Shown: positions 27,261-41,900 of the stretch, in pieces
Position numbering within the stretch: the first letter of the stretch is position 1
Layout of the letters: every line of letters starts with the position of its first letter
Origin: Nemania diffusa
Lineage: Eukaryota; Ascomycota; Sordariomycetes; Xylariales; Xylariaceae
Length of the DNA: 64,000 nt
Reading direction: 5' to 3'
NCBI GenBank assembly: GCA_038501195.1
Contig: JBBPUQ010000008.1
Location: forward strand, 62,001-126,000
Notes under the pieces: model-generated
Database searches by the model: none
Seen by the model: only the letters and a program-made list of their open reading frames with translations
Told to the model about the DNA's origin: nothing
Position numbers and translations under genes: made by a program

Positions 27261-28790
27261 AATATAAAATTAATAAAAACTTTTATATTAATTTAAATAT
27301 TTATTATAATTAATTTAAATAATTTAAATAATTTATTAAATTTTTTTTAAATTATTTAAATATAAATTAATAAAATTAATATTAAAACTATTATTTTATA
27401 TAATATTAAAATTTAAATTAATTTATTAATTAATTAATAATAAATTTAAAAATTAAATATTAATTTAAAACTAAAATTATTAAGTTAAAAAAACTAATAT
27501 TATTAATTAATTATTAAAACAAAATAGTTAATAAAATAAACTAAATATTAAAAAATATTTTAAAAATTAATAAATATTGTTTTTTTAATTAAAAATTTAA
27601 AATTATTAATATTAATTATTAAATAATAATTAATTTATATTAGTTATTTAAATAAAATATTTTAATAAATTATTAATGTAAATAATTTATTTAATTTAAT
27701 AATATTTTTATTTTTATATAATTTTTTTTTATAATTATTGTTTTATTAAAAATTAAAACTAAAAAAACTATTAATTTAAAAATTTAATAAAATATAAATT
27801 AATATAATAAAATAAAATAAATTTAAAAATAAAAGCTAAATTAAAAAATAACAATTTTAAATCTTATTATAAAATATTATAAAATAATATATTAATTAAT
27901 AATATAATTTAAAATTTAAAATTTAAATTATTAATATATAAATTATTATTAAATTAAAATTAAATTATATAAACAATTTAAATTAAATTTATTAAAAAAA
28001 ATTTGATATTTTTAATAAATTAATTTTAATTTAATATATTATAAAAATATTTAATATTAATTAAATAATTAAAATTAATGTTTTATATAAAAAATAATAA
28101 AACATTTTTAATAATAAATTAATATTATTTTTATTTAATAAAAACTTAAAATATATTAAATTAATAAAATAGTTAATATTTAAAAAATTAATTTATTTAA
28201 AAAGATTTTTTTTTTAAAATTTAATTAATTAAAATATTATTATTTTAATTTAATTATAATATAATTTTAAAATTTAATAATAAATTTAAAAATAATAGCT
28301 TTTTATAATATTATATATTAATTTAATATATTTTTTTTAAAAAAATAAATATAAAAAAACTATTAAAATTAAAATTTATTAAATTAAATATAAATTTAAA
28401 TATAATATTTATTTTATTTAGATTTAAATTTTATTTAATTAATAAAAAATTTTATATTAATTTTTAAAAAAAAAATTAATATTTAAAAAATTAAATAATT
28501 TAAATTTTTAATTTTAAAAATATATTGTTTAATTATTATAAATTTAAAATATATTTAAAATTTAATATTATTAAAATTTTTAATTAATTATTATTAATAA
28601 TTAAATTTTATTTTTTAATTGTTTTTTAAATTAAATTAAAAACTTTTTATTAAATAATTTTATTATTTAATTTAAAAATAAAACTTATATAATAATAAAA
28701 TTTTATTAAAATTTAATTTTATAATTTATTTAATTAATTTATTAATATATATATTAATAATGTTTTAATTTATTTTAATAAAACTTTATA
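27261..28790. other. Unassigned, nearly pure A+T sequence
   Basis: No gene, repeat relation or signal could be recognised between D copy 2 and element A2. Confidence 0.5.
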
Positions 28791-29599
28791 TTAAATAAGC
28801 TATATATATATAATTATATATATAAATTACATATAAATAAAATATAAAGCTAGTTATACTATATTTATATTAATAATTAAATTTAAAAAAAGTTTCTTTG
28901 TATAGCTAGAGATTTTATTATAAATAAAATTTCTGCTAGCATATGAAATAAATGCTTGTTTATATAACTATATATCTATTTATATAACTACAGTATAAAT
29001 ATTACAGTATATAAACTGCAATATACAGTTGTAATTAATATTAATATTTTAATATTAGTTTTTTTTTCTTTTGATTATAACTAAATATTATATAAAAATA
29101 AAAAAATAAAAAATAAAAAAGCAATATGTTTTGTAGTAAATTAATTTTATTATATAATAAGTCGATTATTTTGCAGTTATATATAAATAATATAATTTAG
29201 TTGTTTGTTATATTAACTTAGTTTATATATTATATAATATTTTTAATTAGTTAAAATAACAAGTTGCTGCTTATTAAATTGCTAACTATAGTTAGTTTAT
29301 TAAAAATGACTTTTTTATATAGCAATAAAGTTTGCAATAAATTATTAATAGTTAATTTAATAAACTTTATATAGTTAATTAATTAATAATTATTTGTTGA
29401 TTTGTTTATTTAATAAATAATTGCTGTATAAAAACAAAAAATATTAAATATTATATAAAAAAAATAAATAATATTAGTTGAAATGTTAGCTTATATAGTA
29501 TAAAATTTTAAATATAAATATTTAATTAGTTTTTATTTATTTTTGTTCTTTTTTTTTCGTTTTTTTTTTATACGTTTGTTTGTTTGTTTATTTATTTAT

Positions 29600-29607
29600 T
29601 TATATAT

Positions 29608-29686
<79 letters not shown>

Positions 29687-29700
29687 TTATTTATTTATAT
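29600..29700. repeat. (TA)n microsatellite in A2
   Basis: A TA run of roughly 100 bp, preceded by TTTG/TTTA repeats. The equivalent A1 segment (2,080-2,155) is shorter. A Tyr/Ile-rich open frame across it is an artefact. Confidence 0.8.
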
Positions 29701-30271
29701 ATATATATTTGTTATATAATAGTAGCAGTAGCAGCATAATAGCTGCTATTTATTTTTGTTTTATATTTATTTTTTTAAGTAATATATTGTAGTTTTAGAA
29801 CTTTGTTTAAATTAAAAACAATAGTGCAATAAAAATATACAGCTTTTTAACTAAAAGTTAAACTTATTAAACTTTTATATAGTTATTTTATATAAATATA
29901 TATTTATTTTTATATAAATAAATTTTTTTATATATTTCTAGCTAATATATTTAATTATATAATAAATTAAAAAAAGTATTGTTTATACTGCTTTTTTTAC
30001 TAATATTTTTTTTTAAATATTAGTTTTAGATATTTTTATAAACATTTAAGCAAAACTTATATACTAAAAAAGATATTTTCAAGTTTTTTTAATTTAAAGC
30101 TAAAATTTAGTTATACCGCTTTATATTAATAGCTTTTGAAATAGTTGTTAATACTACATTAATATACTGTTTATTAAATATTGTTAAGTTTTTAACTTTT
30201 AAAAAAGTATATATAACATATATGTTTAACGTTTGTACAGCATTTATTATTTTTAGTATAGCTTATAAAAA

Positions 30272-30308
<37 letters not shown>

Positions 30309-30514
30309 TTTAATTTCGCTTTGCTTTTTATATAGTAGCTAAAAAATAACAAATTTAATTTTTTAGTTTTTTTTAATAATATTTTTTTTATATATATTAT
30401 ATAAATATTTTTTATATATATATATATTAAAATGTTTTATGTTATATATAAATTATTAAATATATATATATTTTTCAACTTTTTTTTAAATATAAAAGTT
30501 TGTTATATATATAT

Positions 30515-30745
30515 TTATTAGTTAATTTAAAATAAAAATATATTATATATATATATATTAGTTAATATATAATAAATATATGTTATATATATATATAGCT
30601 GTTAATATATAGTAAAAATATATTGTATATATATATAGCTATTAATATAAAGTAAAAATATATTATATATATATATAACTATTAACAGTAAAAATATGTT
30701 ATATATATATTTAACTATTAATATAAAGTTAAGTTATATTATATA
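30515..30745. repeat. ~45-bp tandem repeat inside A2
   Basis: About six units of AATATAAAGTAAAAATATAT with TA runs; homologous to 2,920-3,115 in A1. Confidence 0.6.
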
Positions 30746-30842
30746 TAAATAGTTTTAAATATATATAATAAAAAAAAAAAAAAAAAAAAATTAATACAAT
30801 TTTAAATCTATAATTAATATAAATTTAAAACTATATATATTT

Positions 30843-31245
30843 TAACTAAAAATCGAACTTAAAATATATAATAAATACTATATATATTATTATTATATTA
30901 TTAAAAGTTGTTTATTAAAAATAAATCTTTTGTAGTATTTAAGTATATATTTTTTTATACAAAAAAAAAAGCAGCTTTTATACAAAAGTCGTTTTATATT
31001 ATACAAAAGTAAAATACTATATAAAAAAAACTATATTTAGAATATATTATTTATAATAATTTACTTTAAATATATATTTTAGCTAAAAATCGAACTTAAA
31101 ACATATAAAAAAAGTTGTATATATTATTACTACACTATTAAAACTTATTTGTTAAAAATAAATCTTTTGTAATATTTTAAATACATGCTTTTTTATATAA
31201 AAAAAAAGCGGTTTTTATATAACAATTATTTTTTTATTATATATT
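30843..31245. repeat. Duplicated ~165-bp segment in A2
   Basis: The stretch from TAAAAATCGAACTTAAAA through ATAAATCTTTTGTA to an A-run followed by GCAGCTTTTATA occurs at about 30,843-31,003 and again at 31,080-31,245. A1 has it only once (3,205-3,370). Confidence 0.6.
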
Positions 31246-34200
31246 TGTTTTTATTTTATTTACTAATATTTTAATTTATATAATAAACTTATTAATAAAT
31301 ATTAAAGTTTTAAATACTTAGTTTAATTTTTGCTTTATAAATATATCAACAGAATTATTAGCACTATTTACTTATTATATTTTAAAAACTTTTTTTTTTT
31401 TATACAATTTACAAAATAACATAATATTAATTATAAGCTGTTTTTTTTATATTGTTTTAAGCTTAATTAAATAATTATATAAAAATTTTAAATTTAAATA
31501 TAAAACTATTAAAATTGAAATAATTTTTAATATAATCAAAATCTGCTAAATTATTATATATAAAACAATTGTACTATTAAAACTATTAACTATATTATAT
31601 AGCTTATTTACAAATATATTACAAATGATTTTTTTACATTTATTTAAGTTTTAATATATAATATTACTAATAATTTTAAAATTTAAATTATTTTTTATAT
31701 ATTATTTTGTTGTTAATATAATAATAAATCTAAATTATAAAGTTATATCTATATTGTTTATAAATAATTTATTAATAAATATAAACAACTTTATATAATT
31801 TAGATTTAATAATATAAAAGTTAATTTATAGTTAAAATTATTTATTTATTATTAGATTTTTTAATTTAAATTTTTAATGTTATTTAATTAAAAATTAATT
31901 ATTTATACAGCTATTAACAAATTATATATAGCTTTTAGTTAATATATACTGCTAATATATACTTTTTATATATATTATAAAATATATTTTTAAACAGCTT
32001 TTTTTATACAATAATTAATTAAAGCTAATTAATTATTTTAGCTTTTTTAAATTAAAGTTATATTATTTTTATATAATAAAATAATTTATTTACTATTAAA
32101 TTTAATTAAATAATTTAATTAAAATGTTTTTTTTAATTTTATATAAAAACTAGTTTATTATAATTTATATTTTTTTTTTACTAAAAAATTCAATATAATA
32201 AAACTAAATATATTATTTGTTTATAAACTTATAATATTAAAATTGTTAGCTTATTTTATTATATATAAAAAATATAAATTATATATAAATATAAATATAT
32301 CGAATTTTTTGTAATAATATTAATAATATATTTTGAATTAATATAGTTTTGATTTAGCTAATTTATATAATAATTATATAATTTTTAAAATAATATTTTC
32401 GGAATATTTAAATTTTAGTTTAATTAATAGTTATATAAAAAGTTTTTTTGCTAATTTATTTTTTAACTATATATATATTTATATAATATTTTAAAGTTTA
32501 TTTAAAATATTATAATTACAAATTAGCAAAGATTTAAATATAAAAAATAGTTTTTAGTTTATTTGCTAAATAATTAAAAATTAAATAAATATTGATTTTT
32601 TTTTAAAATTGTTATACTTTTATACAATAAATTTTAACTTTTTATATAGTTTAGTTGTTTTTTTTTTAACTTTTTATATAAAACAAAACTTAAAAATTTA
32701 AATATTTTTATATTTTGTTTAATTATATTTAATAAATTAAAATATCTTTTATATAATAAAATTGTTAATTTTAATAACATTTAATTTTTTAAATAATATT
32801 TTAAATATATTAATTATGCTGTTTTTTTACAGCTTTATTATTAATATATATATTTTTTGTTTTTTTATTATAAAAAAACTATAACTAATTTATTATATAA
32901 AAGTTACATATATATTTATATTTTTTTTTAGTTTATTATGTTTTTTTTATACAATAAAAATTTAAAAATATTAAACTTTTATTAAATTTATTTTTTAATG
33001 TTTTAATAATTATGTTTTTTTTATATAGTAATAAAATGTTATTTATATATATTAGAAATATATTAAACTATTTATTAAATTAACAATAATATTTAATTTT
33101 TCAATTAATTAGATTTTATATAATTTATTTTAGTTTTGCTTTTTTTTTTATATAAATATTTTGCTTTTTAAAAATAATAAAAATATATTATATATAGCTA
33201 AGCTGTTATATTTATTAATTGTACGATTAATTTTAACTTTTATACATTTTTTACGCAATATTTTTATTGCTTTTTTTATTATTTTAGCTTTTTATATAAT
33301 ATTTAGTAATAAAAATAAATTTTAATTAACTTTTAAATATATACTAAAAAGTAATAAAATAAATATAAAATTATTTAATTTTATAATATTATTTAAAGTT
33401 TTAATTATTATTTATAAAATTAACTTTTGTTTTATATAATAGCTTATTTTTATTTTAAAAATATTATATATATATTAAAATAATTTATATATTTTTTTTA
33501 CTTTGTTTACTATTTAATAAGCTTTAATAAATATTATATAATATTATATATTTATTATTTATATATAATTTTAAAATTTTTCAAACAAAAAGTTAATATT
33601 TAAATTGTAAATAATATAATTTAGCAGTTTTTAATATATATTAATTTAACATTTATATAATACTTTTTATATATTATATATAAATATAAATTTTAAAAAT
33701 ATTACTGTTTAAAAAAATATTATAGCATTAATAATATAAAAAACTTATTTGCTATTTATTTATATAATATTAATTATTACTTCATAATTAAAATTATAAT
33801 TATTTTTAATCGAAAATTTAAAACATTGAAATATTTAATTATATAATTAACAATAATAACAAAACTTTTAGATTTTTTTTAAAATTAAATAATTTATATT
33901 ATATTTTATATAATTAAATATTTTATATAAACATTTTATATAAAAATATTTAAAACAACAATATAACTATTAAAGTTTTATTTTTATAAAATATATATTA
34001 ATTTTTTATAAACTTATATTAAAAAATAAATATTTTTATTTATATATAATAAAAATAATTTTTTTATTATATTATATAATTAAATTTTTTATATTATTGA
34101 AATATATTTTTAAACAATTAGCATTTTTAAAAAAAAACAAAAATAATATTGCTATATTAAAAATATAATAAATTGTTATATTTAATATATTTTTTATTTA

Positions 34201-36800
34201 TATAGTATTAATTATAGTAATTATATAGCTGCTACTAAAACAAATATACGTTATTTTTAATATTTAGTTTATTTTTATATAAAAATATATTTAAAAATAA
34301 GTTTTTAATTATACTTTTTTTATTATTAAATAATTAAAAGCGCTTATATTTTACAGTTTATTTTAATATTTTATATAATATTAATTATTTAATATAAACT
34401 AGTTAAACAAAGTAATAATATTTTAGTTTTAAATATTTTTACTTATTATATAATATATAAATATATTATTTATAAAAAATTAAATCAATTAATTTTTTTG
34501 TTTTTTGTTGACTTTTTAGTTATTTTTATTTAATTTTAGCTTAGTATATTTTTTATATTTTATAAAATATATTAAAAATTAATCGAGCATTAATATATAA
34601 TTAAAAATTGTTTTATATAAATTAAAATATATACTTTTAATATAAGCTTTTTTTTAAAATATATAATTAGTTAACTAATAGTTTAGCTTTTTATATATAA
34701 AACATTTTTTATTTATACAAAAGTTTTAAATAAATTATTTTTTTAATTATATAAAGTTTTATTAAATATTAAATAAACTTAAAAATTTTTATATATTTTT
34801 AAATTAAAAACTTTTTATATAATTGTTTTAATAATATTTTTAATTAATAAAATATATATTGTTTATTTTTTATACGAAATATTTTAATTTATTTTTATTT
34901 ATTATTTAAACATAAACTTATAAATTAATAAAAAAACTTTTATATATAAATTTTTAAAATATTAAAATTATTGCTAGTTTTAATATATTTTGATATATTT
35001 ATATAATAGTTATATTAAATTAAATTTTATTTTAATAGTTTATATTAAAAGTTTGTTATATTTTTATAAGTTTTATAATTATAATATTAAATATATTATA
35101 AGCAAATAAATCGAAATTTTTCTTTTTAATTTATATAAAAATAATATTAATTTAGTTAGCTTAATATTAGCTGTAATTTATATTAATATTAAAATAAATG
35201 TTTATTATATAATAAATTTTGTTTTATATTTTTTTTAATTTAATATTATATATATAAAAGTTTTTTATACAACTTTTTAATATTGTTAAAAAAACAATAT
35301 AATATTAATTTTTTATTATTTTAAGTTATTAATATATATTAATAAATAGTTATGCTTTATTATATAATAAATTATATAATTTATTAAAATAGTTTTTTTT
35401 TTTTTTTTATATTTTTTAAAAAATAATATACTTTTTTAATAAAATTATTTTGTTTTATATCTTTTAAATCAAAAATAACTTAAAAAATATATTTAATATT
35501 GTTAAATTAAATATTATACAAATATAAAACTATTATTTAAAAATATATAAAAAGTAATATATTATAAAATATTTATAAACTAATTAAAAATTTAGCTTAT
35601 AGTTAATAATTGTTATATATTAATATATAAAGTTAAAAATATATTTATATTTAATAGTTAGTTATATAAACAGTTTATTGTTTTTTTTTATAAATGTTTA
35701 AAAATATATATTTAAAATTAGTTCTAGTTATATTTGTATAAAAAATAATAAAATTGATTAAATAGTTAAAAAAAAAGCTTGCTTATTATTATTAAACAAA
35801 TATTAGTTTTATACAATTTATATAAAGTTTGTTTATTGTTTTATATTATTGTTATTATTATATTGTATACTTTTTTGTTTTAAAATATTAAATAATTTTT
35901 ATTAAATTAATTTATTTATTCGATTTTATATTTTATATATTTAATATTTAAAGTTTTTAATATATAACTTTTATAATAGTTAGCTAATTAAATTTGAATA
36001 TTTATATTTAATAATATAACAAACTATTTAAATATTAAATATAATTAATATTACTGTTATAATATTAAACTTTTAATTTTATAGTTAAATATTAATATAT
36101 TTTTATATATAACATTTTAAAAATTTATAATTAAAAGCAATTTTGTTATATTAGTTATTGTTATTATATATAATAAAAAGTTTTTTTTTATTATATAACT
36201 GTTTTAATATTATAATAATTAAAAATATAAAATAAAAAATAAAAAGTTTTTATTATTTAGCTATTATATAATAAATAGTTTAATATAATTATATATTATT
36301 GTTTTTAATATTATTTTTTATATTTAAAACTTTATAATACTATAAAATATACTTTAATATAATAGTTAAATTTGATTTTTTATTTTAAATTTTGTTATAT
36401 AAAAATTATTCGATTTATATAAAGTAAAAATTTTAAAATACAATATAAAAACTTATTAAACTTAATTAAACTTTAAACTAGCTTTATTTTTACTTTTGTT
36501 AATTTATAATATATTTTACAACTACTAATTAATATTAAATAAACTATATATATATAATTGTATATATAAATTATATATAAACAAAATATAAAGCTAGTTA
36601 TATTATATTTATATTAATAATTAAATCTAAAAAAAGTTTTTTTATATAGCTAGAGATTTTATTGTAAATAAAATTTCTGCTAGCATACAAAATAAGTGTT
36701 TACTTATGTAACTATATACCTGTTTATACAACTATAGTACAAGTATTGCAATATATAAACTACAACATATAGTTATAACTAATACTAATATTTTAATATT

Positions 36801-38687
36801 TTAAAATATTAAAAACAATATAAAAAAATAATATATTATTTATATAAAATTAATTTTTAAAAAAATATTTATAAATTTTATTTTAAAGTTATTTTTATTA
36901 ATTATTTAAATATAATTTTAAAAATTGATTAAAATATTAAAATAAATTTAAAAAAAATTAAAGTAATTTCAAATTGAAAATTTAAAAACTTTAAAATTAT
37001 AATTTTAATTTAATTGTTTTTAAAATTTTATAATTTTATAAAAATATTTATTTATTATATTAATAAAATTTTTAAATAATTTATATAATTATTAAAAAAA
37101 AACTACAAATAAAAATTAAAATTAAAATAGCAAAAAATTTTAAAAATAATAAAAAAGCTAATTATATTAGTTTTTATATTAATTTTATTTTAATTTAAAG
37201 TTTTAATATATATTAAAATAAATATTTTATATAATATAATTTAAAAAATTATTTAATAAAAATAAAAAAATAATAAATAAAAATTTGTTAATTATTTTTT
37301 AAAAATTATAATTTTATATAAATAAATTTATTTAATTTTAAATTAAAAAATATTAATAATAATATAAATTTTAATATATTAATATTTTAAATTATTAAAT
37401 ATATAGTTTTAAATAATTAGTAATTATTAAATATTAATTTATTAATTAATTAAAAAAGCTTTTTTAATAAAATAAATTAAATAAATAAACTTTTTAAACA
37501 ATTTTAATATTATTTTTTAATATAAATAAAAAAAAAAGTAATATTATAACTAATATATTTTTTTAAAAAATAGTTAATTTATTAATAATTAAAGCTTAAA
37601 AATAAAAAAAAAAACTTTTATTTTTATTAAATTAAATATAATTAAAAATTTTATAACTATTTTTTAATTTATTAAAATTAAAATATTAATTATAAAAAAT
37701 ATAAATTTAATTAATTTAATTTTTAAAAAAAATATAATTTAAAATTTAAAAAATTATAATAAAAAAATTATAATATTAAAAATTATTATAAATTAAACAA
37801 TTTTTTTTTTAAATTATTTTATTATAAAAAATATATAAATTAATATTAATAATTTATTAAAATTAAAATAAAATAACATAAATATTAAAATAAAACTATT
37901 ATTAATTTTTTATTTAAAAAAACTTATATTAATATATTAATAATTGTTATAAATATAAATATAATAAAAAAACAAAAAAAAAAATTTTTAAATTATTATA
38001 TTTAATATTTATATTATAAAATATTTAAAAATATATAATAATAAATAATAAAAATATATTTTTAAACTAATATAAATATAATTATATTTAAATATTTATT
38101 ATTAAATTTAATAAAATTATTATTATTTTATTTAATTAAAAAATAAATAATATAAAAAAACTAATAATAAAATATTATTATATATTATATTATATTTTTA
38201 ATATATTGAAAATTTAATTTTTTAATAATATTAAATTATTTATTTTAAAATTTATAAAAATATTAAATTTATTTATTAATATAAAATATAAATAAAATAA
38301 TATTTATTATTTATAAATATAAAATATTATAAAAAAAATAAATTATAATTTAAATTAAAAATTATATTATTAAATAAATAAATATTAAAATAATTAAAAT
38401 ATATATTTATTAATTTTAAATTTTATTTATAACTTTTTATAATATTTAATAATTAATATAATATTTTTAAAAATAATATTTAAAATTAAATTTTTTATAA
38501 ATAAATAAATTAAATAAATATAAAAATTAATTAATTAAATATAACAAATTTAAAAATTTATATATAAAATTATTAAAATTATATAAAAAAAATAAAAAAT
38601 TTAAATTAATAAAAAATAAAAACTTGTTAATTTTTTAAAATATAATAAAATATTTCTATATAAAAAATTTTTTTTAATATATATTTT
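36801..38687. other. Unassigned, nearly pure A+T sequence
   Basis: No gene or recognisable repeat lies between elements A2 and E. It has the lowest-complexity AT text in the window. Confidence 0.5.
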
Positions 38688-38948
38688 TATTATATATTAA
38701 TATTTATAAAAAATAAAGCTATTAATTAAATAATTTAATTATATATAAAAATTTAAATATAAAAAAAAAAAAAAAAAAAAAAAAATTTAGTTAATATAAA
38801 TTAATAAAAATAAATAATATATAAGTTGTTTAAAATAATAAGTTTTAATAATAAATAAATATTATAAAAATAAAAAAAAAAAATAAAAAAATTATAATAT
38901 ATAGCTAAAATAATTATATAATTTATATTAGTTATTATATTATAATTA
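38688..38948. repeat. Element E left terminal repeat
   Basis: About 261 bp, starting TATTATATATTAATA (TG to TA relative to the right copy). It contains a run of about 24 A. Confidence 0.6.
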
Positions 38949-41900
38949 TTTTTTTTTAAAAAAAAAATCAACTTTTATATAAATAATAATTAAATTAAAT
39001 ATTTTTTAATAAAAAAAAAATTATTTTAAATATTTATTTATAAGTTTTATTTTAAATTTTTTATTTATTATATTATTTTATAAGTTTTTTTATATTTAAT
39101 TATTAAATAATAATTTATAAAAATTTATTTTATATAAATTAAATTTTATATATATTTTTTTTTATATAATTATTTAATATTTTTTTTAATAATTTTATTA
39201 TTATTAAAATAAAGTTTTATAAATTTATTTTTTATTTTTATTTTTAATTATTTTTTTAAATATATTAAAGATTTTACTATATTTAAATAGTTTTAATAAA
39301 ATAAATATAAAAATAATATATTATTTTTAAAATTTTTAATTAAATATTATTTATTATTAATATTTTAATTTTATTATATAATTTAATATTAAAACTTTTT
39401 ATAATATAATTATAAAATTTAAATTTTTTTAATAACAAATTTTTTTTTTTTTTTTTAATTTAATTTATTTTTTAATAAACTTTTTTAATTTTTATTTAAA
39501 TAAAAAATTATTAAAATATTTTTATAATTTATTTATATAATATTTATTAATTATTTTTTAAAGATTTAAAATTTTCAATATATATATATTTTTTTTATAT
39601 ATTAAAATTTTAAAAAATTATTAAATTATTAAAAAATTTAATTTATTAAAAAGTTTATTTATAATTTATAATTGTTGTTTTTTTAAAATAAATATTTAAT
39701 TATTTATATTAAAATTAAATTTTTTATATTTTTTATTTATTTAATAAATTTTTTTTTTTTAAACTTTTTATATATTTATTTTTATAATTATAATATAATT
39801 TATTATAATTTAAACTTTTTTTTATTTTTATTTTTAAATATATTATTTTTATATAATTATTTTTTTTAATTTTTTAATAATAATTTAATAATTTTAATTA
39901 AAATAAAAAAATATTAAAAAATTTATTTTTATTTTATAAAAAAATAATTTTATTAATTTATATAATATAAATATTTAAATATAATTTATATTAAAAATAA
40001 TTTATATAAAATTATAATTTTTAATTTAAATATTTATTTATAATTTTTATTTAATTTATTACTTTATAATAATTTAATAATATAAAAATATAAATAGTTT
40101 TTATTAATTTTTTTAATTTATTTATAAAAATTAAAACAAATTAAAATTTTTTATTAATAATTAAAATTATAAATATATTAAATATTTAAAAGAAACTTTT
40201 ATAATATATTTTTATAAAATTTTTTATATTATTTTTATTATATAAAATATTATTTATATTTTTTTATTTAATTAATTTATTATAATTAAGATATTATTAT
40301 ATTTTTTATAATTTTTTAATATTTATTTAAAATTTATAATTAAATATTTTTATATTTAATTTAATATTAATAATAATTATAGTTTTTTTAAAGTTTTATT
40401 TTTTAATATTTTAATAAAATAATATTTTAAATAATTTAATATATAAATTTAATAATGTTTAAATAATTTAAATTATTAATATTATTTATATATTAATTAT
40501 TTTATTTTTTTTATATTTAAATAAATTATAACTATATAGTTATAAATTTTAAAATTTAATTAAATATATAAATTTATATAATTAAATATAATTAATTTTT
40601 TTTAATAAAAAATAAAACTTTTTTTAAAAGTTTATAAATTATTTAATTTTTTATTTATTATTTTTTAATAATATATTTTTATAATAAAGTTAATATAATT
40701 TTATTTAAAAATATAATTAATAAATTAATAATTTATTAATTATTTTAAATTTTTTTTTAAATTGTTTTAAATAATAATAATAATAATAGTTATATTATTT
40801 ATTATTTATTTTAAATATTTTTTATTAAAAAATATAAATATAATTAAATATTATTATATGTTTTTTTTTATTTTTTTAAATAATTAAATTTTTTTATTTA
40901 TAAAATAAAATATTTATAATAATGTTTTTTTTATTTAAATAATAAATAATTATAAAATTATATTTTAAAAAAAATATTATTTAATTAATTTATTTTAAAT
41001 TAAAATATTATTTTTAATTAAAATATTTTAATATTTTATAATTTATAATAATAAAAAATAACTTTTTTTATTAATTATTTATTAGTTTTAATTTTTATTT
41101 TTTAATATTAATATTATTATTAATAATTTTTTATTATAAATATTATAGTTTAATTTTATATTATATAAAATTTAAAAATAATAAATTATTAAATATTATT
41201 TTTATAATTATTTTATTAAAAATATTAATTTTTATTTTAATAAATAAATTATAATTATAATAATTTAAAACAAAAAATATAGTTAAATTTTTTTTTAAAA
41301 ATTTAAAAAACTTTTTATATTAAAAAGTTTATATAAAAAAATTTTTTTTTTTTATTAATTAATTTAATAATTTAGCTATTTTATTTTAATTTTTTATAAA
41401 TTTTTAATAAAAATTATAAAAATTTTAAAAAAACTATATATTTTTAATAATAATAAAAAATTCTTATTTATATATTATTTTAATTGTATTACAATTTATT
41501 TATATTTTATTTATATTAATAATATAATTTAAAAATTTAATTTTAATTATATAAAATTTTAATATTTTTAAATTAATTTATAAATTAATATTTTTTAATT
41601 ATTATAATATTTTTTTTATATATTTTTTATATTTAATTAAATTATTAAAATAATTAAAAATATTATTTATATAAATATTATAAAAATTGTTTAAATAATT
41701 AAATAAAATATTATTTATATATTTTTAAAATATAAAAAATTTATTAATAAATTTAAAAAATAATATTTTATATTAATAAATTTTATAATAAATATAAAAA
41801 ATAATTAAGTTTTTTTTATTTAAATTTATATAAATTTAATAAAATATTTATTTTATATTGATTTTTATAAAAGCTTTTATTTTAAAAATTTAAAATTGTA

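Larger units (their letters stand above)
28791..36800 (-). mobile_element. LTR-type element A2, long copy (8.0 kb)
   Basis: Direct terminal repeats of about 267 bp lie at 28,791-29,059 and 36,535-36,800, both with the words AAATATAAAGCTAGTTATA, AGCTAGAGATTTTATT and AAATTTCTGCTAGCATA. The left internal third (to ~31,240) and the right end match A1; the middle (about 31,400-35,900) is missing in A1. That middle is partly colinear with RT1 and RT2: 31,413-31,490 matches 12,497-12,570, and 33,836-33,900 matches 14,890-14,950, with near-equal spacing. This suggests a shared polyprotein core, now destroyed. The strand is inferred only from the colinearity with RT1. Confidence 0.65.

Noticed and set aside
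29580..29792. Open frame of 70 codons in A2
   Set aside because: Same artefact as above, a translated (TA)n microsatellite in the homologous part of element A2.
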